Shown here piece by piece: positions 1-6,310 of a stretch of DNA of 10,415 nt. The notes under the pieces are model-generated. The model was not told where the DNA came from. It worked only from the letters and a program-made list of their open reading frames with translations, and searched no databases. This DNA is from Holophagaceae bacterium UBA692. Lineage in GTDB: Bacteria; Acidobacteriota; Holophagae; Holophagales; Holophagaceae. Numbering within the stretch: the first letter of the stretch is position 1; each line of letters opens with the position of its first letter. The translations under genes and the position numbers were made by a program. The DNA lies in the NCBI GenBank assembly GCA_002297665.1, contig DBMS01000201.1, positions 1-10,415 of the forward strand, written 5' to 3'.

Positions 1-841
1 GGGCGCGGGCGGCGTCCGCCTGGGCGCGGGCGGATTCCAGGCTGGCCCGGAGTTCCTCGGCGGTCTCCCGTTCCCGGGCCAGGAGCAGGGCCTCCTTCTG
101 CCGGGCGGCCACCACCCGGGCGTCCTCCGCCTGCAGCACCGCCCGCCGCGCGGCCACGGCGGCCTCCGTGCTCCCCAGGTGCGACTGGCTTTCCATGCGG
201 GCCAGCTCCCCCAGGGCGGCCTGGTATTCCACGGGGGCGAAGGCCTCGGCCTGCTCCGCCTGGGCCAGGCGCAGGGCGTTGCGCGCCTGGAAGACGTAAG
301 GCGAAACGCGGGGATCGCAGGCGGCGGGCTTGCCGCCGGGCTCCAGTCCGTGGCCGGTGCCCGGCCCGAAGCAGGCTTCCACCGCCTCCAGGCCCGGCCG
401 GGCGCCGCGCACCGGCTGGTTCTCCAGCACCATGGCGTCGCTCACCCGGGTCACCGCGAAGTGGGGCTCGGCGGTTACGATGAGCCCGAAGGACGGAAAG
501 GGGGTGATGGCGTCCACGTGGGCCTTCCCACGCACGGCCGCCACTTCGCCCAGGTTCACGGTCCTGCCCTGGGGCGACACGGCCCAGAGCACGTAGGTCA
601 GGTAGCCGGGACCGAACCGGCTGGCGGGCTCCAGGCCGCCGAAGTGGGCGTGGACGCGCATGCGCCCGCCCTCCCCGCGCACCGTCGCCTGGCCTGAGGC
701 GCCGGGGGCCAGGGCGGTGCCGCGGAAACCGATGAGGGTGGATCCGTCCACGAACGGATAATGGAAGGCCTGGGTGGACGCCGCGTGCAAGGGGGCGAGC
801 GCGCACAGGACCAGCAGGGGCCAGGGAATGGCTCGGGGCAT
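1..841 (-). CDS. Exported envelope protein with coiled-coil region, probably OmpA-family (C-terminus cut by window edge)
   Basis: An uninterrupted minus-strand frame of 280 codons opens with ATG at 841-839 and leaves the window at base 1. GGAGGAG lies 4 bases upstream of the ATG. Residues 1-20 look like a signal peptide (hydrophobic LLVLCALAPLHA, then AS); Cys13 is too early and poorly placed for a lipobox. Residues about 25-140 look beta-rich and include YLTYVLWAVSPQGR (79-92) and a following LGEV. Two cysteines, C156 and C174, flank a Gly/Pro-rich stretch. From about 182 the chain becomes Ala/Glu/Arg-rich and helical, probably a coiled coil. This order resembles acidobacterial proteins that end in a peptidoglycan-binding OmpA domain, but that domain would lie outside the window, so the family is inferred. 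The role would be envelope anchoring. The gene is divergent from the hemolysin III gene, with 187 bases between the starts. Confidence 0.8.
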   Translation of the reverse strand, partial: MPRAIPWPLLVLCALAPLHAASTQAFHYPFVDGSTLIGFRGTALAPGASGQATVRGEGGRMRVHAHFGGLEPASRFGPGYLTYVLWAVSPQGRTVNLGEVAAVRGKAHVDAITPFPSFGLIVTAEPHFAVTRVSDAMVLENQPVRGARPGLEAVEACFGPGTGHGLEPGGKPAACDPRVSPYVFQARNALRLAQAEQAEAFAPVEYQAALGELARMESQSHLGSTEAAVAARRAVLQAEDARVVAARQKEALLLARERETAEELRASLESARAQADAARA

Positions 842-1028
842 CGTGCTCCTCCATGGGCAAGGTCCGCACGGAACACGGACTCCCTCCTATGTGGGGCGGC
901 GGGGCCGGAGGATTCACCTCCCGGCCGAAGCTTATGGAAACGGAATTTTCCCCCGGCCCCGGCCCGCCCGCTGGAACAATGGTGGGAGGCCCCCGCGGAC
1001 CTGTGCCATCATTCGAGCGAGGATCTCC
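842..1028. other. Divergent intergenic region between envelope protein and hemolysin III gene
   Basis: This 187-base spacer must hold the promoters of both flanking genes. It is less GC-rich around 930-955, where GGAAA and TTTCC form a short inverted repeat. No confident -35/-10 pair was found on either strand. The plus-strand gene has AGGA at 1020-1023 as its ribosome binding site, 5 bases from the ATG at 1029. Confidence 0.5.
903..926. repeat. Inverted repeat / hairpin in the divergent spacer
   Basis: GGCC (903-906) and GGAGG (907-911) pair with CCTCC (917-921) and GGCC (923-926). The loop is ATTCA, and C922 is a single bulge. This gives nine base pairs. There is no T-run on either side, so it is not a standard terminator. 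It could be an operator or a structured 5' leader for either divergent gene. Confidence 0.45.
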
Positions 1029-1676
1029 ATGCAAGCCCATCCCGAAGCCCACGGCCCACGAGCGGAATTCGCCAACAGCTTCACCCACGGCCTGGGCGCG
1101 GTCCTGGGCGTCGCCGCCCTGGTCGTCATGGTGGTGCAGGCCAGCCTGCACGGCTCGGCCCGGGACATCGTGGGCGCCTCCGTGTTCGGAGCCTCGCTGG
1201 TGCTGCTCTACACCATGAGCACGCTCTACCACGCCTTCCGGGGACCCCGGGTGAAGTTCGTCTTCAAGGTGCTGGACCACAACTCCATCTTCGTGCTCAT
1301 CGCCGGCACCTACACGCCCTTCTGCCTGCGCACCCTGCCGCCGGGGTGGGGCTGGAGCATCTTCGGGGTGATCTGGGGGCTGGCCGTGCTGGGCATCGTC
1401 TTCAAGAGCATCTTCATCCGGCGGCTTTCCTGGCTGAGCCTGGCGGTGTACCTGGGCATGGGCTGGATCGTGGTCATCGCCGCCAAGCCGCTGGCCCGGC
1501 ATCTGCCCCCGGAAGGCCTCCTGTGGCTGGGCGCGGGCGGCCTCTTCTACACGCTGGGCACGATCTTCTACGGGTGGAGGAGCCTGAAGTTCCACCACGC
1601 CGTCTGGCACCTCTTCGTGCTGGGGGGCAGCGCCTGCCACGTGGTGTCGGTGCTGTTCTTCGTCATCCCGCGCTGA
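1029..1676 (+). CDS. Hemolysin III / TrhA-family (PAQR-type) seven-helix membrane protein
   Basis: This 215-residue inner-membrane protein has about seven hydrophobic helices, the usual size and shape of the hemolysin III/YqfA/TrhA family, which is related to PAQR receptors. Family landmarks are visible: HGLGA at 20-24, S64 and H68 in STLYH, D83-H84 followed by IAGTYTPF, and HAVWH (H190, H194) near the end. In PAQR proteins the equivalents of H68, H190 and H194 bind a metal ion. Proposed roles in bacteria include membrane-fluidity or energetics homeostasis; haemolysis itself is doubtful. The ATG at 1029 was chosen because AGGA lies 5 bases upstream and the family starts here; the frame is open back to 774, but that extension is not hydrophobic or family-like. 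The stop shares bases with the next start (TGATG, 1674-1678), so the two genes are probably translationally coupled. Confidence 0.9.
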   Translation: MQAHPEAHGPRAEFANSFTHGLGAVLGVAALVVMVVQASLHGSARDIVGASVFGASLVLLYTMSTLYHAFRGPRVKFVFKVLDHNSIFVLIAGTYTPFCLRTLPPGWGWSIFGVIWGLAVLGIVFKSIFIRRLSWLSLAVYLGMGWIVVIAAKPLARHLPPEGLLWLGAGGLFYTLGTIFYGWRSLKFHHAVWHLFVLGGSACHVVSVLFFVIPR

Positions 1677-2413
1677 TGGCGGGGCTGGAGGGGCTGCCGG
1701 GCTACGGGAGGTGGGGCGCCTCCCTGGAGGTGCTGCGGAGCCACCCGGGCGCCCTGTGGGTCTACGGCGAGGCGGGCTGCGGCCTGAGCACGCTGGGGGC
1801 CAGCCTGGCCCGGGACCGGGGCGCCGCCTTCCAGGACGACGCCGAGGGCCTGGAGCCCGCCGACCTGGACGCCTGGATCGAGGCGCATCCCCGGGGCGTC
1901 CTGGCCTCCCACCTCGCCCCCGAGGCCCCCGCGGTGGCCCGGGCCGCCTCCCGGTGCCTTCCCTTCCGGATCCCCACCCTCGAGGAGGAGGAGGGCGACC
2001 TGGAGCGCTGTTTCTGGATCATGGCCCGGGAGGAGGGCGTCACCGGGCCCCTGCCGCCGCTCCTCACGGCCCTGCCCTGCCCCGGCAACCTGCGGGGGCT
2101 GCGCAACCGCCTGGTGCGCTGGAAGCTCCTGGGCCAGCTGCCCGACGACGCCGCCCCGCGCCTGCCCCTGGCCGACACCGAGGACCTGGCGGCCAACCTC
2201 CACGTGCTGGAGCGGCTCCTGCTCCACCGCGCCCTGCGGCGCAGCTACGGGAACCGGGTGGAGGCCGCCAAGCGCCTGGGCGTCAGCCGGCGGCACCTGT
2301 ACCTCCTCATCGCCCGCCACGGGGACCCGGTGCGGGGCGAGGCCCCCACCTCCGGCGGGCCAAAAAGACTCCTGCGCGGACAAAACTCCAACATCCGGGA
2401 CCCGCGCCGATAA
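1676..2413 (+). CDS. Degenerate sigma-54 activator-like protein with Fis-type helix-turn-helix
   Basis: This 245-residue protein appears to be a shrunken relative of NtrC-class activators. WVYGEAGCGLS (28-38) sits where the Walker A motif GESGTGKE should be, but Leu37 replaces the ATP-binding lysine. Only about 14 residues later comes FQDDAEG (52-58), which resembles a Walker B. The segment that normally lies between them, including the GAFTGA loop that touches sigma-54, is absent. The later landmarks persist: LPFRIPTLEEEEGDLE (95-110) matches the usual LPPLRER-DL region, and PCPGNLRGLRNRL (134-146) matches PWPGNxRELxN. Residues about 179-213 form a Fis-type helix-turn-helix with YGNRVEAAKRLGVSRRHLY. 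It probably binds DNA without ATPase or sigma-54 activity; this is inferred. The start overlaps the hemolysin III stop, no ribosome binding site is visible, and the response regulator follows 23 bases downstream. Confidence 0.75.
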   Translation: MAGLEGLPGYGRWGASLEVLRSHPGALWVYGEAGCGLSTLGASLARDRGAAFQDDAEGLEPADLDAWIEAHPRGVLASHLAPEAPAVARAASRCLPFRIPTLEEEEGDLERCFWIMAREEGVTGPLPPLLTALPCPGNLRGLRNRLVRWKLLGQLPDDAAPRLPLADTEDLAANLHVLERLLLHRALRRSYGNRVEAAKRLGVSRRHLYLLIARHGDPVRGEAPTSGGPKRLLRGQNSNIRDPRR

Positions 2414-2436
2414 ACTGAATGCATACAAGGTTGACC

Positions 2437-3948
2437 ATGGCGAATCCTCTGAGAGTTCTGGTGGTGGATGACGATCCCGGCATGCGGGATGGCATGGCCA
2501 TGAGCCTCAAGCGGGCGGGCTTCGTCACCGAACAGGCGCGGTCCGGCGAGGACGCCCTGCGCATGACCCGGCCCGGCGCCTTCGACGCCGTGGTCACCGA
2601 CCTGCGCATGACCGGCATGGACGGCCTGCAGCTCACCGCCCGCCTCAAGGCCCTGGACACGGGCCTCCCGGTGCTCCTGGTGACCGCCTTCGGAAGCCTG
2701 GACACGGCCCGGGAGGCCATGCGCCTGGGCGCCTTCGACTACCTCTCCAAGCCCTTCAGCCCCGACGAGCTGGTGCAGGCGGTGCGCAAGGCCATCCGCA
2801 GCGACGACCGCCTGAAGGCGGAGATCCCCGCCGAGGCCCCGGTGATCCTCACCCAGGACCCGGCCCTGGCCGAGACCCTGGCCCTGGCGCGCCGCGCCGC
2901 CGACAGCAAGGCCACCATCCTCATCCAGGCCGAGAGCGGCACCGGCAAGGAACTCCTCGCCAAGCTCATCCACACCTCGAGCCCCCGGCGCAAGGCGGCC
3001 TTCGTGGCCATCAACTGCGCGGCCATCCCAGAGAACCTGTTGGAATCCGAGCTCTTCGGGTTCGAGAAGGGGGCCTTCACGGGCGCCACCAGCGCCAAGC
3101 CGGGCCGCTTCGAACAGGCCGACGGCGGCACCCTGGTGCTGGACGAGATCGGCGAACTGCCCCTGGCCCTCCAGGGCAAGCTCCTGCGGGCCATCCAGGA
3201 GCGCACGGTGGATCGCCTGGGCGGAAACCGCCCCATCGCCGTGGACGTCCGCCTCATCGCACTCACCAACCGCGACCTGGCCACCGAAGTGAAGGAAGGC
3301 CGGTTCCGGGAGGATCTCTACTACCGCCTCAACGTCATCCCCCTGCGCCTGCCCCCCCTGCGGGAGCGCACCGCCGACCTGGAACTCCTGGCGCTGCACT
3401 TCGCCGAGCGCTACGCCCGGGAGAACGAGCGCCCCACCCCCCGCCTCTCCCCCAGCTTCCGCGAAGCCCTCGCCCGCCACCCCTGGCCCGGCAACATCCG
3501 CGAGCTGGAGAACGCCGTGCAGCGCTGCGTGGTGCTGAACCCCGGCGACCTCCTCACCCACAAGGACCTCGCCTGGCTCCTGGATCCCGCGCAGCTGGAA
3601 GGCATGCCCGAGGACCCCCCCGAGCCCCCCCGGGAATCCCCCTTCCAGCGCCCCCTGGAGGAGGGCCTGCCGCCCGCCGTCGCCCCCACCGGCGACCTGC
3701 GCGTGGCCGACCCCTCCGAGCCCCTGAAGGGCGTGCCCCTGGGCACCCTGGTGGCCCTGCCCCTGGGCATCCCCCTGCCCGAGCTGGAGCGGTTCTGGCT
3801 GCTGTCCACCCTTTCGGCCCTGGAGGGCAACCGCACCCACTGCTCCCAGAAGCTGGACATCGCCCTGCGCACGGTGCGGAACAAGATCAACGAATACCGG
3901 GACGCGGGCTACGACATTCCGGTGAGCGGGCACGGGCGGGAGGATTAG
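2437..3948 (+). CDS. NtrC-class sigma-54-dependent response regulator
   Basis: This 503-residue regulator has all three classic parts. The receiver domain (about 5-120) contains the acidic DDD at 11-13, the phospho-acceptor D55, T83 and K105. The AAA+ domain (about 135-370) contains AESGTGKE (165-172, with Ala in place of the usual first Gly), the GAFTGA loop at 212-217 and LVLDE (233-237). A Pro-rich linker of about 60 residues leads to a Fis-type helix-turn-helix with GNRTHCSQKLDIALRTVRNK. The sequence of this last helix pair recalls flagellar-type regulators such as FlgR, but that is only a hint. When phosphorylated, such proteins remodel sigma-54 RNA polymerase at distant promoters. ATG 2437 is preferred over the in-frame ATG at 2419 because AAGG (2427-2430) lies 6 bases upstream. 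No cognate histidine kinase is seen in the window. Confidence 0.93.
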   Translation: MANPLRVLVVDDDPGMRDGMAMSLKRAGFVTEQARSGEDALRMTRPGAFDAVVTDLRMTGMDGLQLTARLKALDTGLPVLLVTAFGSLDTAREAMRLGAFDYLSKPFSPDELVQAVRKAIRSDDRLKAEIPAEAPVILTQDPALAETLALARRAADSKATILIQAESGTGKELLAKLIHTSSPRRKAAFVAINCAAIPENLLESELFGFEKGAFTGATSAKPGRFEQADGGTLVLDEIGELPLALQGKLLRAIQERTVDRLGGNRPIAVDVRLIALTNRDLATEVKEGRFREDLYYRLNVIPLRLPPLRERTADLELLALHFAERYARENERPTPRLSPSFREALARHPWPGNIRELENAVQRCVVLNPGDLLTHKDLAWLLDPAQLEGMPEDPPEPPRESPFQRPLEEGLPPAVAPTGDLRVADPSEPLKGVPLGTLVALPLGIPLPELERFWLLSTLSALEGNRTHCSQKLDIALRTVRNKINEYRDAGYDIPVSGHGRED

Positions 3949-4694
3949 AGGGTCTTCCGGACGGCCTTGAGGCGCGCCTCCTGGTCGAGCCGGTAATAGC
4001 CCATCAGGGAAGCCGCCAGGGGCAGGTCGTGGGCCCCCACGACCGCAAGAAGCGCGTTCAGCGCTTCGACATCGTAGGTCCCGTCGGCGCGCAGGGGTTT
4101 CTGCGCGTCAATGAGCGCCCGGGCCTCCTCGAACGTCAGGCCCTCGGTGGCAAGGGTCCGTCCGCCCGATGGGGCCGGCGCGCCGGGGAGGGCTGGGGCC
4201 AGGCTGGGGGTGGAACTGCTGCTGGAACTGGAACTCGAGCTGGAACTGGAGCTGGAACGGGTGGTGGAGGTGCTTGAACTGCCGGCCTGCGATGGGCCGG
4301 GCCCCGCCTCGGGCGCCATCCAGCCCTGGGCGACGAGCGCTGCGCCCAGGTCCCGCCAGCCCTTGAATCCCTCCTCCGTGAGCCGGGGCAGGATGACCGC
4401 GAAGTAGCTGAGGGCGACCTGGCTGCCGGGGTAGCCCAGGGCGTCGGGGTGGACCGCCGCCATGCTTTCGACCACCTGGACCAGGCAGGTCCGGGCCTTG
4501 GCCTGGGCCTCCGCGGGCGCCGGCCCGGTTCGCGCGGCCCGGAAGGCCGCCAGGGCCTGGTCCAGGTCCGTCTCCGACAGCCGGTCGAGCCATGCCTGGG
4601 CCTTGAGGTCCGCTTCGGGGTTGTAGCCGGGCGGATCCGCCGCGCGCAGGGGTTGGACCACCACAAGGGTGGGGAGGAGGAGGAGTCTTTTCAT
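3945..4694 (-). CDS. Exported protein of unknown function with poly-serine linker
   Basis: The family was not recognised. The 249-residue product starts with a clear signal peptide (MKRLLLLPTLVVVQPLRA, cleavage near residue 18 or 19), so it should act in the periplasm or outside the cell. Two apparently helical parts, about 20-135 and 180-249, are joined by a low-complexity linker of Ser/Thr then Ala/Pro/Gly. The linker holds 15 consecutive serines at 147-161. Aromatic and charged residues are ordinary on both sides of it, which supports real coding. AGGAA lies about 5 bases before the ATG. The stop codon overlaps that of the response regulator (TAA on the minus strand at 3947-3945, TAG on the plus strand at 3946-3948), so the two are convergent with no room for a terminator. 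Confidence 0.8.
   Translation of the reverse strand: MKRLLLLPTLVVVQPLRAADPPGYNPEADLKAQAWLDRLSETDLDQALAAFRAARTGPAPAEAQAKARTCLVQVVESMAAVHPDALGYPGSQVALSYFAVILPRLTEEGFKGWRDLGAALVAQGWMAPEAGPGPSQAGSSSTSTTRSSSSSSSSSSSSSSSTPSLAPALPGAPAPSGGRTLATEGLTFEEARALIDAQKPLRADGTYDVEALNALLAVVGAHDLPLAASLMGYYRLDQEARLKAVRKTL
4212..4256 (-). repeat. Low-complexity serine-codon tract (15 Ser codons)
   Basis: Fifteen serine codons follow one another in the minus-strand gene, mixing TCC, AGC, AGT and TCG. The DNA is therefore only an imperfect 6-base repeat built on TCCAGC/TCCAGT. On the plus strand the same tract reads as an artificial Glu-Leu repeat. Confidence 0.9.
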
Positions 4695-4762
4695 AAATTT
4701 CCTATTCGAGCCCTCGGGCTGTCCATCAGGTGCCGTGCGCCATCATGATGTTCCGCGCGTCC

Positions 4763-4790
4763 TTGACAGGTGAAATTTCATAATTATTTT
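4763..4790 (+). promoter_or_regulatory. Sigma-70-type promoter with palindrome in the spacer
   Basis: A perfect -35 hexamer TTGACA (4763-4768) is followed 16 bases later by TATTTT (4785-4790; 4 of 6 matches to TATAAT). It lies in the most AT-rich stretch of the window and about 40 bases upstream of the gene starting at 4829. The perfect palindrome TGAAATTTCA (4771-4780) fills the spacer, a classic place for a repressor operator. The opposite strand has TAAAAT at 4791-4786, a possible -10 for the secreted-protein gene, but no good -35 was seen with it. Confidence 0.55.
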
Positions 4791-4828
4791 ATCGTTAATC
4801 GTCTTGAATCCGCCCCTGGGCCACCGAA

Positions 4829-5542
4829 TTGATCCTTAACCTCGTCCTTCTCACCGCCCGCCTCCTGGCCCCGGACATCCCCGGGGGCACCGCCTCCGGC
4901 CTTGACCTGCCGAACGGCGCCCACGTCACCTTCGCCAACGACTCGGGAGAGCCCTGGATCCTGGGCGTGGATCGGCGGAGGGGCCTGAACGGGCGCCTCA
5001 AGATCCTGGAATTCGACGGGAGCCGCCATGCCTGGAGGACGGAGGGAAATCTGGAACCGGGTACGGAGGTGGTCCTGCCGCCGGGGCGCGGCATCCGCCT
5101 GGCGCCCTTCCCGCCCGCCTACCTGGGCTTCCTCAAGACCGGGGAGGACTTCACCGGCCGCCTCTACCTCAAGGACCACCTGCGCCGCCGGATCTACCTG
5201 GACGTGGCCCTGCCGGCCCGGGAGGGAGCGCCGGCGGTGTTCAGCTTCGTGCCCCCCGGCTGCACCGCGAAGTTCGAGGGGGTGCTGGCCTACGCCTTCG
5301 GCGGGGGCGAGGCGGAGGGCTACGCCGTGGCCCACATCCGCATCGTCGCGGGAACGGTCGGACGTGATGGCCCGGCTCCGCCGGACCATCACGCGGGGGA
5401 GCACGAGGGAGGACGGAGAGAACGCGCGGCGACCGCGCGGTCCCCCCTCGTTCACGTCAGTCCAGATCCAGGTCCAGCAGGCCCGGAGGGGGATCCAGGT
5501 CCAGGCGCCGCGCGGCCAGGTCCACCTGCCACCAGGCCTTGA
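4829..5542 (+). CDS. Hypothetical protein; 3' end uncertain
   Basis: The family was not recognised. The frame begins after a stop at 4805, and the earliest usable start is TTG 4829, with no convincing ribosome binding site. The first 14 residues (LILNLVLLTARLLA) could be a weak signal peptide. Residues to about 173 look like a real beta-rich protein: nearly all codons end in G or C, and there is a steady mix of Phe, Tyr, Leu and Asp. After about base 5350 the third-position GC falls, the residues turn to Gly/Pro/Arg/His, and the frame crosses two hairpins and 86 bases of antisense rimM before stopping. The true end may be near 5365-5367, where a TGA lies in an adjacent frame. The coordinates given are those of the uninterrupted frame. 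A near-consensus promoter lies upstream. Confidence 0.55.
   Translation: MILNLVLLTARLLAPDIPGGTASGLDLPNGAHVTFANDSGEPWILGVDRRRGLNGRLKILEFDGSRHAWRTEGNLEPGTEVVLPPGRGIRLAPFPPAYLGFLKTGEDFTGRLYLKDHLRRRIYLDVALPAREGAPAVFSFVPPGCTAKFEGVLAYAFGGGEAEGYAVAHIRIVAGTVGRDGPAPPDHHAGEHEGGRRERAATARSPLVHVSPDPGPAGPEGDPGPGAARPGPPATRP
5363..5393. terminator. Long hairpin between convergent genes
   Basis: CGTGATGG (5363-5370) pairs with CCATCACG (5386-5393), then after one C-A mismatch CCGGC (5372-5376) pairs with GCCGG (5380-5384) around a TCC loop. The 13 pairs form a stable hairpin. No T-run follows on either strand, so Rho-independent termination is unproven. Its place downstream of both convergent units fits a transcript-end structure. 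Confidence 0.45.
5423..5439 (-). terminator. Probable terminator of the ffh-rpsP-khpA-rimM operon
   Basis: CGCGCGG and CCGCGCG pair perfectly (7 bp, all G-C) around a 3-base loop, 18 bases beyond the rimM stop. On the minus strand the stem is followed by TTCTCTCC, a modest pyrimidine-rich tail. On the plus strand it is followed by a C-run. This is the better terminator candidate of the two hairpins here. Confidence 0.5.
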
Positions 5543-6005
5543 TGTAGGGCACGTCCCGCTGGCCGGTGCGGCCGGGGCGCAGGTCCTTGAGCACGACCAT
5601 GTCGTAGCCCATGGGCGTGGGGTCCAGGCGCAGCACCTCGCCCGCCAGGGTGCCGTGCACGTACACCTGGCAGCCGATCCACGCGTGGCGGAACGTCTCG
5701 CCCTCGGGCAGGGTGACGGCTCCTTCGGGGGCCCAGATGGCCCAGCCCTTGAAGGGTTCGGCGGCGGTACGGTCCGGGAGGCCCTCGAAGGCGACGCAGG
5801 CCCGGTCCTGGTGGAACCGGAAGGTGCGCACCCGGGCGGGCCGCGCCGGGGGCGGGGCCGCGACGGCGCCTTCCAGGTCCAGGCCCGGAGGGGCCAGCAC
5901 GAGGCCCTCCATCCCTTCCAGCTTCTCCGGCTCGTCCATGAGCTCGTGCAGGAGGAACTCGCCCTTGAGGCCCTGCACCTTGGCGAGGTGGCCCAGGAGG
6001 AACAT
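5457..6005 (-). CDS. rimM: Ribosome maturation factor RimM (16S rRNA processing)
   Basis: The 182-residue product matches RimM in length and layout. The N-terminal RimM barrel carries GHLAKVQGLKGEFLLHELMDEP (usual form GRIvkpHGlrGEv), here split by residues about 5-26. The C-terminal PRC-barrel carries GEVLRLDPTPMGYDMVVL and VPYIKAWWQVDLAARRLDLD followed by PPPGLLDL. RimM binds ribosomal protein S19 and helps mature the head of the 30S subunit in the cytoplasm. The start ATG (6005-6003) overlaps the khpA stop in TGATG, and no strong ribosome binding site is visible, so translational coupling is likely. The usual downstream genes trmD and rplS are absent; a convergent unknown gene lies there instead. 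The C-terminus contains two copies of an LDLD-encoding 13-base repeat. Confidence 0.9.
   Translation of the reverse strand: MFLLGHLAKVQGLKGEFLLHELMDEPEKLEGMEGLVLAPPGLDLEGAVAAPPPARPARVRTFRFHQDRACVAFEGLPDRTAAEPFKGWAIWAPEGAVTLPEGETFRHAWIGCQVYVHGTLAGEVLRLDPTPMGYDMVVLKDLRPGRTGQRDVPYIKAWWQVDLAARRLDLDPPPGLLDLDLD
5465..5504 (-). repeat. Short direct repeat in the 3' end of rimM
   Basis: GATCCAGGTCCAG occurs at 5465-5477 and again at 5492-5504, read on the plus strand. On the minus strand each copy encodes the Leu-Asp-Leu-Asp part of the RimM tail. It is probably a result of the repeated amino acids. Confidence 0.6.
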
Positions 6006-6280
6006 CAGCGGTCGCCCGGAATCGCTTCGGGCCTGGCCTCGTCGCCGTCGAAGAGCTCGAGGTTCACGGTGACGCCGGCCTTCTCGCCGGCGACCTTGGC
6101 GAGGGTGCGAAGGGAGGTGATCATGCGCCCGCCCTTGCCGATGATCCGCCCGCGGTCCCGGGCTTCGGCAAAGATGAGCACGTCGATCTTGCGTCCGCCT
6201 TCCTTCACGTCCACCCGCAGCGCCTCGGGGTGGTCCAGGATGGGGGACAGGACATCGGTAACAAACGCTTCAAAGTTCAT
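6005..6280 (-). CDS. khpA: KH-domain RNA-binding protein KhpA (YlqC family)
   Basis: This 91-residue protein is almost entirely one type II-like KH domain of the KhpA/YlqC family. The RNA-binding GxxG loop is GKGG at 48-51, within RGRIIGKGGRMITSLRTL. KhpA binds many RNAs and partners KhpB in Gram-positive bacteria; its place between rpsP and rimM is typical. ATG 6280 is chosen because MNFEAFVTDVLSPIL matches the family start and GGAG lies 5 bases upstream; the frame is open to 6319, but that extension is Pro/Gly-rich and overlaps a hairpin region. The C-terminal 15 residues after the KH fold are acidic and probably flexible. The stop overlaps the rimM start. Confidence 0.9.
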   Translation of the reverse strand: MNFEAFVTDVLSPILDHPEALRVDVKEGGRKIDVLIFAEARDRGRIIGKGGRMITSLRTLAKVAGEKAGVTVNLELFDGDEARPEAIPGDR

Positions 6281-6310
6281 GGAAGCTCCGCCGGGCGGCC
6301 GTGGCCAACC

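Noticed and set aside
761..1675. Upstream extensions of the hemolysin III frame (start 774) and of the activator-like frame (start 761)
   Set aside because: The extra N-terminal residues overlap the divergent envelope gene and are not family-like; ATG 1029 and ATG 1676 fit better.
2245..3933. Long minus-strand open frame (562 codons) opposite the response regulator
   Set aside because: It mirrors a clearly conserved NtrC-class gene; the product is Gly/Ala/Val/Gln-rich without motifs. Such antisense frames are expected at 70% G+C.
4111..4407. Plus-strand frame with a Glu-Leu repeat
   Set aside because: It is the antisense of the serine tract; the minus-strand gene has a signal peptide and ribosome binding site, while this frame has neither.
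4741..4750. Palindrome CATCATGATG
   Set aside because: It does not extend beyond ten bases and is not placed in a promoter element; it may be chance.
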